The position numbers were made by a program, and so were the translations under genes. From Desmodus rotundus (Eukaryota > Chordata > Mammalia > Chiroptera > Phyllostomidae), in the NCBI RefSeq assembly GCF_022682495.2, contig NC_071394.1:26570470-26634469 (forward strand): a stretch of 64,000 nt of DNA. The letters are read 5' to 3'. The first letter of the stretch is position 1, and every line of letters begins with the position of its first letter. Of the stretch, positions 54,235-64,000 are shown piece by piece. The notes under the pieces are model-generated. The model saw only the letters and a program-made list of their open reading frames with translations. It was not told the DNA's origin and did not search any database.

Positions 54235-54400
54235 TGCCACCTAGCAACACCTGAGATGTTCTCACGTGTTTGTTCACACGTTTATTTTCTGTCTCACGTG
54301 CCTTGGGAACAGGGACTCTACTTTTCACTGTAGGAACCCCAGTATCTAGAACAGCGCCCTAGGCATACATGTCTGGTGCTCAATGTGTATTTGCGGCGTG
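54235..54400 (+). repeat. L2 LINE 3' fragment
   Basis: TTGGGAACAGGGACTCTACT, GGAACCCCAGTATCTAGAAC, AGCGCCCTAGGCATACATG and GGTGCTCAATGTGTATTTG match the L2 3' end (GAGGGCAGGGAC ... CCCCAGCACCTAGAACAGTGCC ... GCTCAATAAATATTTG). Confidence 0.7.
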
Positions 54401-54750
54401 GCTGATCCCCTGCCCCTTCTCAGAGACACATCAGGACAGAAGTTCTCCTCCATTCCCCACCAACTTTTGTGCCCCCTTCCCTCCAACCTGAGGAGTGGGT
54501 ACCTGACCTGGGAGACTGGGCGGAGGGTGAGAAGGCAGCCAGGGAGTCTTGCCCTTACAGCATCATAGAAGATTCTCCTACATCTGCTTCTGTCAAAGTG
54601 CTTCCTTTTTCCCATAAGCCCCAACTGCTGCCAGGCATGGAGGTTCCTTTCCCTCTGAGTCCCTCCCCTCTGTAAGGCAGTCGCCAGGCTGAGTTGCCTG
54701 AGTGGGAAAGAGTAGCCACAGTCCAGGAAAAACATCCTGGGAGCCCCAGA

Positions 54751-55038
54751 TGTAAGCCACATACATATCTGATTTCCAATTTTTAGTAGTCTTATTTAAA
54801 AATATAAAAAGAAACAGGTGACATTAATTTTAATATCATTTTATTTAGCACAATATATCCAAAACTTATTTCAACATGCAATCAGTATGAAAAAGTTATT
54901 GATGAGATCACTTACCTTTTTTGCATTAAATCTTTGAATTTTGGAATATATTTCATAGTCACAGCATATTAGCTAAACTAGCCACATTTCAAGAGCTCAA
55001 TAGCCACCAGGTTGCGGGTGGCTTCCTATTGGATAGTG
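54751..55038 (+). mobile_element. Small non-autonomous DNA transposon, copy 3
   Basis: TGTAAGCCACATACATATCT, AAAGAAACAGGTGACATTAA, TTTTATTTAGCACAATATAT, ACTAGCCACATTTCAAGAGC, TCAATAGCCACCAGGTTGCG and TTCCTATTGGATAGTGCAG. It is the same family and order as 4438-4733 and retains a segment that copy 2 has lost or altered. The left terminal bases are missing. Confidence 0.65.
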
Positions 55039-55044
55039 CAGACT

Positions 55045-57215
55045 AGAGCAAGGAGATGGAAGAAAAACTTCTATTGGTGATTAAAAATGTCACCTCCTAC
55101 CCTCATGTTGGCATCCCCAGTATGTAGCACTTGGCTCAGAGGTTAGTATTGTAGTGTGGGCCCGGGAAGGAGGCAGAGGAGTGGGCAGGGGTTGGGCATC
55201 AGGGGTGGAGTGTGGAGGGAATTGGCCAAGCCTTTTGCCTTGACTCCATCTAAGGTGCTTGGCCCACAGTGTCTGGCAGGCCGCTTGGACCCTGCCAGTT
55301 CCCTGGAAGGAGGAGTCAATGGACAAAGAAGCTCGCAAGGAGTCAACTGGAAGCTGCATCCCACCCCGTCAGCGGTCCCCCTTTGCTAGGACTGCTGCGG
55401 AGGGGTGGGTGCGCACAGTCCTCTCTCAGGCCTATCTCCAGGTCTCCTGCGGGCTTCCCCTGTGCCTCTAGGTGTTGTAATGTTACTGCTGAACACAAAC
55501 ACTTCACGCTATATTTTGTCTGTTTCAAAAAGGTGCTTTCCAGCATCTCCACACCAATCGGCCTAATGTGTCATTGCACTATTATGAAGCTGGGTCTTGT
55601 TTCAGAACCTGCCATCAAAGGTCTCCAGAACTCCCTCCCAGGTACTCGTGAGCTTCTTCCCCTTTTTTTACTGGAGGGGAAGCGGCCCGAGAAGCCAGGG
55701 GCTACCTGTAAACAGTGAGTCAGGGAGGAAGCCAGCTCCTTGACCATGTCATTAGCATGACACATGACAGGAAGGAGGTGAAGTAGCCCTTGACTCTTCC
55801 CATGTTGAGCAAGGTCACATTCCACCTTAGGGAATGTTTCAGAGGCTGGCAGCTCCCCACTGGAACCACATTAGACAGAAGACCTAAAAGGGGTTAGTTA
55901 CACACGGGGGATGATGAACAGGACCTAACATTTCCTAATGAATCGTGCTTGTGGTTATGGCTACTACTTCTTAAATTCTGCTTTAACAGAATTGTTTCTG
56001 TCTCTTCCCCAGCTGTCACTCCTGGCTGTCACTTCTGTTATCTGATCCCTACTTGTTCCAATCTCCCTCTTCCAAATGTTTTATTTCCTATTGCTGAGGT
56101 CTGAGAAGTCAGATAACTAAGTCTCATAGATATGTGTGTGAACCCATCTCCAAAGAATGAGCAAAAGGCCTTTCTCTTAGTTGGGTGCTTAAGTGCTTGG
56201 GCTTTGTCATAACTATTTCAGGTGCTTAGAGATCTTTTTCTGAACATGATTTTCTCTGAAGGTTCATTTATCTGGCAGATAATTGAGTAGTTCCTATATT
56301 CGTTTGTAAACATTGCTTTTGTAGGTTATACCAAGTTTTTCTGCCTTCTGTTTTCTGCAGTCTTTTAAGATATTGGAGAAAATGATTCCACCTTACAGTC
56401 CAAGCTTAGGGAACTTCCGGGGAAACAGACAAAGCTGGTATTATTTGCTGCATCAAATGTTCTCATTTTTCACTAACCTCTGGGCACATTTACAAATGTC
56501 TTTAAAGAAAGCATTCATAGCTTGTTATCTACCAAAGGAAAAATGGAAACCAAACCTGCTTTCACTCATACCTACCCTTTTAAAAACATACCCATGCAGT
56601 TTCTTCCTGCGAAGATGGAAGGGAGTGATCGCCCATTGGCAGCAGAGCTGTTGTTCTGGAGTCTAATGCAGTGGCTGTTGTGACGGAATCAGAAGTCCCT
56701 CTGTTTTCTTATCCTTGGCAGCGTTTCTCTTTTGCTCCTATCACTATAAAACCCTTAATTCTGTGAGGTCTGGGCAAATATTAGGCCTCGTTCTTGGTGG
56801 AGGGCAACATGAGAAGTGGACGGGCTTATCCTTACGGGCAGGTGAAACAGGTGACTCCACCATCCCAATAGTTTTGCTGCCACAAACTGCGGTAGGAAAG
56901 GGATGGGTGGGGAAGGGACTTTCTGAGCAGTAACTCACCAATGCACTGCGCTGCAACGATAGGAAGAGGCTGGGTTCCGAGGACAACACAGGGAAACCGG
57001 TGTGGACCAAGGGACCCTGTGAATGGTACAAAGCTCACCACCCTCTCTGAGACACCGCCTCATCCGACCAGGGGAAGCACTGAAAGCTCACAGCAATGTT
57101 CACTCAACAGATATGCCCTTAAAGAAGCTGCACCTTTTCAGGAAGTGTGAGATGGCAGGGCGAAGCCACGGGTGAGAAAGCAGGTGTAACCAGATAGAGC
57201 CCTGCTCCATTTCTG
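55045..57215. other. Unannotated sequence
   Basis: About 2.2 kb without a recognised gene or repeat. Overlapping frames on both strands at 55.09-55.83 kb (up to 149 codons) have no motif and no exon-like boundaries. Confidence 0.35.
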
Positions 57216-57219
57216 ACTC

Positions 57220-57295
57220 ACCTTCTAACCCTGTTCTTCAGGCTTTACTGTGCCTCAGCTTCTCCACCGGTCAAATGGGAGGAGAACAGGGTGGG
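57220..57295 (+). repeat. Possible MIR fragment
   Basis: TGTGCCTCAGCTTCTCCACC and GGTCAAATGGGAGGAGAAC correspond to the MIR segment CTCAGTTTCCTCATCTGTAAAATGGGG. Short and weak. Confidence 0.4.
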
Positions 57296-57299
57296 ACTG

Positions 57300-58675
57300 T
57301 TTGTTTGGTAAAATTCCCTGAAATCTTTTGCTGAAAGGTTCTTCAAAAGCGTAAGAGAGTTTAATTATCTCTTAGCAATATTAGGCATGGGGTTGCTATA
57401 AATAGGGTCTGAAATAGGGTCACGATGTCATATACCTGTTAACAGCAGTAAATGGGGCATAGGATGACCCAGGGACAGATTGTCAGAATTCTTTAGTAGG
57501 ACATGCATTCAAGAAAGCTGAGGCTCGGTCCTCTCAAGGACCAACTAGCCCCTGGGAACACGCTTCCGACACGATTGCCCTGCCTTCTAGAGCGCTGCTT
57601 CTCAAGGTGGCCTGCCCGTGGCAGCGGTGGGCTCGGGCATGTTCCGGGCGGTCTAGGAAACTGGCCCCAAATGCAATTTACACTGAAGTAGTGTGCACAC
57701 GTGTGTGCCTATGAGTGTGTGCGTGTGTGGGCACATTCCTGCCAAATCTAAATCTGCCTTAAAAAAATACAGGGAGTCAGTCTACCCGCCACTGAGTGAG
57801 TCCCAGGGCAGCGTGTGTGCACGTGTTATAAGACGGTGGCAGCCAGCAGGGGGTAAACAAGGACGCTCTGAGCTTTAAGCCTCAGTAGACTGGCATGGAA
57901 GGTGCTTGGGCCTGGGGACTGTGTGGGTCAGAGAATCACACTGACACTGGGGAGGAGAAGCATGTTGGCGCACACAGGCTTTCAGTGATGTTGACATCCT
58001 GCTGACCTTTCAGAGGTGGCTGGGAATGGCAGAGGGCCGGGCTCAGAAATAAACCCTGAAATAAGGTGTGTGACATTTGTCTGTTATCACAGGACAGTTT
58101 TGGAAACATATTTGGGACTTACTGGTATATGGGGTAGTCAAGTGTTCAGCTTTACCCAAGTAAAGTGGTGAGGTTTCTAGTCTACTTTCATCTGCAGAAT
58201 TAAGGGACAGGAAGGCATGTTTTAAGAAAAGATTTAATTGTTGACATGAGCATAAGAAACATATCAGTATTTACTCTCCTCCTCTCACTCTCCCCACTGC
58301 TCTCAAACCTCTTTCCTCATTATTCTTGTTGAACTAGGTCATTAAATTAATTATTTGAGAAAAGGCAATTATTTGAGAATGAGAAAAGGTATTTTAATTT
58401 TCAGAAACATATTGTAAAGTAGACTGGAAAAAGATGTTGAGTTAAGACTGTGTCAGTTCAGTAAAAGGAAGCTGGTGGGGAGAGATTCTGCTGAGTGTAG
58501 ATTCCTTCCCTTCCTGGCCTTCTGCCTTTGCTCTTCATCTGCCTCTCTGCCCCCCGTACCTCCCTGGAATACAGAGAAGCAAGGGAGACTCACCGTCATC
58601 TAGGAGTTTCAGTGTGATGACGTGCAGGAATCTCCAAAGCCCTGGCAAGTCCCAAGGGAACTTTCCAGACAACAG
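57300..58675. other. Unannotated sequence with a GT-rich tract
   Basis: A GT/GC-rich run with GTGTGTGCCTATGAGTGTGT lies at about 57691-57732. Nothing else recognised. Confidence 0.35.
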
Positions 58676-58679
58676 AGTG

Positions 58680-58930
58680 AGGTGGTTTGGAGCTTAGGTC
58701 TTGGAGTCAGGCTGTCTGGATTTGCATCCCAGCTCTGCCACTCACTAGCTGGGTGTCCTTGCGCAAGGTCTTAACCATTCTGAGTCTTAAGTTACTCATC
58801 TGAAAATGGTTTAACAACAGTACCAACCTCATCCAGCTATTTTGAGGATTTAAGGAGAAAATCCATGTAAAACTCTTAGTACGATGCCTGGAACATGGTA
58901 AATATTCAACAACTGTTAACTATTATATTC
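58680..58930 (+). repeat. MIR SINE, nearly complete
   Basis: AGGTCTTGGAGTCAGGCTGT, CATCCCAGCTCTGCCACTCA, CTAGCTGGGTGTCCTTGCGC, AGTTACTCATCTGAAAATGG, TTTGAGGATTTAAGGAG and CGATGCCTGGAACATGGTAA span the full MIR consensus in sense order. It is the best-kept MIR in the window. Confidence 0.9.
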
Positions 58931-58959
58931 CATGATTCCTGCTAAATAGTCTGCTGCCA

Positions 58960-59130
58960 CACATCTGCAGGTGATATGATGGGTCTTTTTTTCATCCACC
59001 CATTCTTTGAGCAACCATTCCTAAGGATCTGTGATTTTAAGTCAGATGTTAGGAACCAACTGTAAGATACAAGTAGGAAGCAGACATAGATCCTGCCTTC
59101 AAACAGCTTACAACACAAAAGAGGTGACCA
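58960..59130 (+). repeat. L2 LINE fragment
   Basis: CATCCACCCATTCTTTGAGC, GGAACCAACTGTAAGATAC and ATCCTGCCTTCAAACAGCTT fit the L2 pattern (CATTCATTCATTC ... CCCTGCCCTCAAGGAGCTTAC). Confidence 0.55.
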
Positions 59131-59134
59131 AAGT

Positions 59135-60910
59135 GTAAGAAGTGGAAAGTGTCCTTGAAAGAGAGATAGATGAAGTGCTGTGGGTGTTCAGAAGAGGGAG
59201 AGCAGTTGCTTCCAGGTTGGGAAAAGTTACTTCCACTGGACATGGGTCTTTTCTACTGCATACCGCACCCTCTCACGAAGAGGAAGGGAGCGCCTTTCAT
59301 AAACCAAGGGTATCCCAGGACCTGCTATTTCACCTTAGTCTGGTTTACTACCCAGTGGTTGGAACAGTAGGCAACGAAGGGCTACAGCTTCCTGGGCTGC
59401 TCTGGCTGTGGGTCGCCCCTGGGGAGGAGTGGGGTTTGCAGCCTATCACGGGCCCCTGAATTTTTAGGTATCTAAGAACATTCTGCCTCTTCCTTCTTTC
59501 CCTTGATGATCATAAACACCTCAATCTACTCCCTGCTCAGGCCCAGCAGTTTCTCTCCCTTAGAGGAAAAAAGGCTGTGCCATTTTGACTGATATGGGGC
59601 CTTTCCTCCCTTGGAATCCTATTAATCACAGCAAGACCCTGTGTCCCCCAGCTTCACCCTAGGACAGTCAAGGTGGGCCAGACACGTGTCTGTTGGGAAC
59701 AGAGGTGGGTCAGGAAGAGTTGGTTAACCTTTTAACATACGCTCTTTGCCACCCAGAGGCACAGAAACACAGCAACACACACACACAAACTACTCACTCT
59801 TCCCGAACCTCATTCTTCGCAGACTGTTGCTCAGACAGTATGGTTATCAGAGGCTTCTCGGGGAAGGAACACTCTGCTCTGCAGCGAGAAGTCGAATGTA
59901 AGACTGTGGCTCAGACGTAGTGCTGCGCACAACACGGAACTCCCCACAGCCCTCCCCAGGCCAGCTCCTTTGAGCAAGCATTCTACTCTTCCCTCTGGTT
60001 AAGTGGCAGCAGCCAGGGACATCCCTCCGTGTTGAAATGTAGCTCTGAGCTGTGAGATCCCTAGATAGTAATCAAGCATCCCTCTGAGATCTTAGTCTAA
60101 ACACAGTTGCCCGACATCCCAATGGTAAGTCAATATTTATGATCATATGTATAGTTAAATATAATATATAAGTATATATATTCCACTTGTACAAACTATA
60201 GCAGCGACTCTAGCTGCAATAGTTACAGCAGGATTCTTTATTGCCTCCCTCTGCCAAATATCAGTGTCTGAATCTCTCATGCCGTTTCAGAACAAGATGT
60301 AAATAAAAACAAAGTGTCATCGCCTGTTCAGTATAAGTATTTTATTTCTACTTTTAGGTCATAGTATCCCTCTTAGTACTGGGAATTTAAAACTGGTTGA
60401 TTGAACTATATATTAATATTCAAGTGAGAAACTCAAATGTCTCTATCATTTGATCAAAAATAATTTGCACTTACAACTGGCAAAACACCACATGAATACT
60501 ATCAATTCTCAATGCAGACATCTGGATATTAATACTTGATTGTGGTGAGGGATAGTGATTGGCTCCGGAAAGAGGCTTGGGAGGGGATTAGCAAATACCT
60601 CTCTGAGAAGTGCTCTCTAAGAATGCTAATGATTTGCAACTTTCAGATTGTTGTTCCAGGACTTTATCTCAAGATTCATCAGCATCATAGCATGTGCAAC
60701 CAGAAGGCATCTGAGAGATCATCTAGGTGGTTCCTAATTTCACATGTGTGTGAACGAGGACTGTGTCAACACTAAATTAGAAAAACAGTCAAGAAGGAAA
60801 GGCTTGGGTTTACGCTTGTTCTCTGAAGACACCCCGAGCACTGCTCAGTAATCCCGCTGGAAGGAACCAAGCGCCTTCCAGGCACAGGCGTGTGTTGGGT
60901 GTCAGGGGAG
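59135..60910. other. Unannotated sequence
   Basis: No gene recognised. A (CA)n run lies at about 59776-59786 and an A/T-rich stretch at 60155-60182. Frames of 66-105 codons near 59.15-59.46 kb have no motif. Confidence 0.35.
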
Positions 60911-60920
60911 CTAGGGAGGC

Positions 60921-61030
60921 GCTGTGCCCACGTGGCTCAGTCAGTAGGGTGTCATCCCACAAAACGAAACATCAGTGTTTCCCTCTCTTCCCCTATCTCT
61001 AAAAAAGTAAATAAATATTTTTTAAATAAA
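60921..61030 (+). mobile_element. Internally deleted tRNA-derived bat SINE
   Basis: The tRNA head TGTGCCCACGTGGCTCAGTC and GTAGGGTGTCATCCCAC is followed almost at once by the 3' body ATCAGTGTTTCCCTCTCTTC and the tail AAAAAAGTAAATAAATATTT. About 100 bases of the usual middle, including the B box, are missing. Confidence 0.8.
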
Positions 61031-61044
61031 AATAATTCAGAGAG

Positions 61045-61290
61045 GGTTAAAAAATACTAAGGAGGACATGGCCCCTACCTTCAAGAAGCTGATTTGGTGG
61101 GGGGTGAGGGGTGGGGGCAGTACACGATGTTTCCAGCACATTTAACCTTCAGAGGTACACCACAAGGTAGGTATCACCATCCCCACTTTATGGCTGAGGA
61201 AGATGAGGCTTAGAGAGGTTAAGTCCAATATCACATGGATAGTAACTAGAAAACAGGTATTCAGCACCTGCCTATCAGGTTGTATTAGTT
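61045..61290 (-). repeat. L2 fragment and antisense MIR
   Basis: CATGGCCCCTACCTTCAAGA and AGCTGATTTGGTGGGGGGTG (61068-61107) fit L2. 61130-61290 is antisense MIR: ACAAGGTAGGTATCACCATC, CCCACTTTATGGCTGAGGAA, GCTTAGAGAGGTTAAGTCC, ATCACATGGATAGTAACTAG. Confidence 0.7.
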
Positions 61291-61820
61291 TTTTCTTGCT
61301 GCATAACAAATTACCACAAACTTAGTGGCTTAACACATATTCACTTAGCCCTGGCCGGGTGGTTCAGTTGGTTGGAGCATCATCCCATGCACCAAAAGTT
61401 TGCGGGTTTGATCCCCAGTCAGGGCACATACTTAGGTTGTGGGTTCAATCCCCAGTCGGGACCGTACAGGAGGCAACCAATCGATGTTGCTCTCTCACAT
61501 TGCTCATTGCTGTTTCTCTCTCTCTCTCTCTCTCTCCCCTACCACACCTAAAGTCAATAAACATATCCTTGGGTGAGGATTTTTTTAAAAACAATACCCA
61601 TTTATTATTTCACAATCTCTTTAGGTCAGAAGTTTGGGCATAGTTTAGCTGGGCTCCCGGCGCAGGGTCTCATGAGGCTAAAATCAAGATGTCAGCCAGG
61701 ATCGCAACCCCACATGAGGTCTGAGGTCCTTTTCCAAGTTTCCTGGATGCTGGCAGAATTCTGTGTTATTGTTGTAACATTCTGTTATTGCGGCAAGACT
61801 GAGGCCCTCAGCTCCTAGAT
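61283..61820 (+). mobile_element. MaLR (MLT1-type) LTR interrupted by a SINE
   Basis: TTGTATTAGTTTTTTCTTGC, AACAAATTACCACAAACTTA and GTGGCTTAACACATATTC precede the SINE. TTTATTATTTCACAATCTC, GGTCAGAAGTTTGGGCATAG, GAGGCTAAAATCAAGATGTC and AGCCAGGATCGCAACCCC follow it. Same LTR family as 35208-35706. Confidence 0.75.
61348..61590 (+). mobile_element. Older tRNA-derived bat SINE
   Basis: GCCCTGGCCGGGTGGTTCAG head, TGCGGGTTTGATCCCCAGTC B box, then a partial repeat of that motif (GTGGGTTCAATCCCCAGTCG), CAACCAATCGATGTTGC, a (TC)n run at about 61518-61537 and AGTCAATAAACATATCC. Flanking A/C/T-rich stretches in the LTR (about 61332-61346 and 61590-61604) may be a decayed duplication. Confidence 0.85.
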
Positions 61821-61824
61821 GGAA

Positions 61825-63285
61825 GTGAGGTTAGCCCCAGGCTGAAGCAGTTAGTGCTTGCTGGTGGTCTCGTAGCACAGGTGAGAAAGGAGGAAGATCT
61901 GTTCTAGGACAATGGCAGCGAGATGGAGAAGGGGAATGGCTTCGAAGTGAATGGGAAGCAGAGTTGACAGAACGGCCTGCCTGATTGGATTTGAGAGATG
62001 GAGTCGCAGAGGATGACCTGAAGATGACTCTGCCTTAGAAGATGGTAAACGGTAGGCTCAGCAATTAAGCTTGAGGAAGGAATAGGTTTGAGGAAGAGGA
62101 GAAGGGGTTGGCAGTAACGGCAGGAAGAAGGGTGGGTGTGGATAACAAGTACACTTTGGTGCCCGACATCCCTACAGAGAATTCAAGAGAAGGCAGTTGA
62201 GTTCTTAGCTCTGGAGCTCAACACGGCTGGATATACATCCGGGTCTGCAGCTCCTAGGTGAGCAGTCAAGTCGTAACAATGGATAACCACAGAGTAGGAA
62301 AACGGGGACAGTGTACAGAGAAAAAAACCATGAGTCACCAAGTCTGCAGTGTCAACGGCAGAAAACAGGAGCTGGAATCAAAGGCAAGAAAAGAGAGGCT
62401 CTGAGGGGAGGCGTGAGTGTGGGGATATGTCATTACCTCGGAACATAAACAAGGGAGAAATAGGAGGCTGCTTCACTGTCAGAAGAAATCATGCCCACTG
62501 GCCTGAGCTGTAAAAAAATACAGGAGGACAAGACTCACCACACCATCTGTAATTTAAACAAACATGAAATTTAGGATGTTAGCTAATAGGACAGGTTGCC
62601 ACCAATTTCTTTATTGGGTTAGGAAATACGTATTTTCACCGAGGTCTATTCTTTTTAAGAACAAAAAAGCACTTGAGTTTAGATGCATTATTCTCCTTTG
62701 ATCTTTGTGATTAAGACATTTGACCCAAGTATGCATCAGCCCTTAATGAAAATCAGTGGTGTTCCTGTTACTTTCCATGGTTTGTTTTCTCATATTTTGA
62801 AGAATAAAAGAGTATCTTTCATAAGAACATCAGGAATAACTGGATTTCACAAGAAGAGAGACCTTTGTGGAAAAACATAATTTTAAAAGGGGACAGATTC
62901 ACTTTCCATTGAGTTTTATTTCCCTAGGCTTAGCCTCCACCAACTAACCTGCACAAATACCAGGAATCGCTCTGCCCACCAAGGTTTGGATATGCTTCAA
63001 ACATATCTGAAGAAGGACAACATACTTAATTGAAAAAATATGAAGACAAAGTCAACCAAGTGCATGTCAATTCACAGCAATCTCACACCTCATTATCCAG
63101 ACCGGGTGGCCAGTGATGATAATTTAGTCGAGACCCAGCTCCAGCTGAAGCGGCAGAGACTCATGTGCCAAAAGTCACTCTCTCTCTGTTTTTCTCCTCA
63201 GTTCCCTGGAATCTGATGTCTTGCTGAGTAGCTGGCCAGGTATTCACATTCTTGCTGACTTGGAGGAGGCAGAAGCCTTGGCAAA
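61825..63285. other. Unannotated sequence
   Basis: About 1.5 kb without a recognised gene or repeat. 61.9-62.45 kb is purine-rich (many GGAAGAAG-type runs). Confidence 0.3.
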
Positions 63286-63292
63286 GCAGCAA

Positions 63293-63358
63293 TAACACAC
63301 ACAGATAGACACACAAATGTACACGTATCCACACAGAGACATACATACACACACACCC
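63293..63358 (+). repeat. CA-rich low-complexity tract
   Basis: Interrupted ACAC runs, including ACACACAGATAGACACACAA and ACATACATACACACACACC. A degenerate (CA)n microsatellite. Confidence 0.75.
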
Positions 63359-63359
63359 C

Positions 63360-64000
63360 TCACTTCAGCCCTCTACAGTCCTCTGACACAGGCTCTTCAA
63401 TTGGAACGACAAACTTCTGAGTTCTGGAATCAGGCTGAGGATGTTGATGTGAAATTATCCTATTTTCTGCTACTCAGTGAGCAGGTGGCTATTGCACTGG
63501 ATTCCCATAATGAAATCAGTGGCCGACAGAGAATTGTTGAGAACTGTGAACAGTGGGGCCGACGACATGGTGCAGGAAAGGGGAAAAGGCTAAAGGGAAT
63601 AGCAGTCCCAGGAGAAGCCGACAGTGGGAAACGCCAACAGCTCCTGGAGCCCGTGTGAGCAGAAAGCAGAGGCCGTGAGCTTGTTGATCAGAGCAGACAC
63701 GGAACTAAAGCAGAAAGCATGTGACTCGAAGAAAATAGGAAAGCAGTGTCTTTGCTTAGTGAGGATGGGACAGTCACACACCCTTATCTCCCCTCCCCAA
63801 CCTGACTGGTGTTCTGTTAACCTCTCTGAGAATGTGTCCCAACATGAAAAACCTCTCTAGCCTTCAGTTTGTAAGAAAATCTATTCATCGTTTCCAGTGT
63901 AAGTGTATTTGAATGTCAGCAGCAAATAGTGTATCATGGAAATGAACTAGACCAATCTGAGTAACTTTACCTCCTGCCTGTGGATGTTCGGAGCGAAAGC
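63360..64000. other. Unannotated sequence
   Basis: No recognised gene or repeat. A 113-codon plus-strand frame (63317-63658) starts inside the CA tract and has no motif. Confidence 0.3.

Noticed and set aside
55269..55718. 149-codon plus-strand frame
   Set aside because: Three overlapping frames in the same place on both strands, none with a recognisable domain.

Overview
This window is mammalian nuclear DNA and almost certainly comes from a bat. The diagnosis rests on about ten copies of the tRNA-derived VES-type SINE of bats. These have a tRNA-like head with a GGTTCGATTCC-type B box, the phrase AGTCAGGGCACATGCC, a C/T-rich body and an AAATAAATAAA tail. The SINE type and the lack of any recognisable Helitron end point away from vespertilionid bats and toward another yangochiropteran lineage; this is inference from memory of repeat families. 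I recognise no functional protein-coding gene, exon series, rRNA or tRNA gene. The long open frames (up to about 207 codons) fall in repeats or CpG-rich sequence and look like chance frames. The window is best read as intergenic or deep intronic.

Layout. 1-8 kb: old LINE and MIR pieces, two inverted copies of a small DNA transposon (3.8-4.7 kb), and a 531-bp mariner-type element with intact ends at TA sites (6.57-7.10 kb). 8-15 kb: a VES SINE, an antisense L1 3' region, and a cluster of MaLR-type LTRs, including a three-layer nest (MIR interrupted by a VES SINE and by an LTR). 15-29 kb: mostly unique sequence with MIR, L2 and hAT remnants, a 25-bp perfect-stem hairpin at 19.4 kb, and a hAT element with a perfect 8-bp target duplication at 23.3 kb. 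29.4-30.25 kb: a CpG-rich island-like segment. 31-40 kb: MIR, VES, antisense L1 and MaLR pieces. 42.6-45 kb: a dense DNA-transposon block (Tigger-like, hAT-Charlie, second chimeric mariner), then a processed pseudogene of SAT1 inserted into a MIR. 46-64 kb: a MER1-like piece, antisense L1 ORF2, a sense L1 3' end carrying a VES insertion, a third copy of the small DNA transposon, L2, MIR and two further SINEs.

The most interesting observations are (1) the 25-bp perfect inverted repeat with a 14-nt loop at 19393-19456; (2) two copies of a mariner element that both carry the same internal hAT (MER20-like) segment, which suggests a chimeric transposon family that multiplied; (3) the SAT1 retrocopy with clean target-site duplications; and (4) the CpG-rich segment without a recognised gene. 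Repeat family names were assigned from memory, without any database search.
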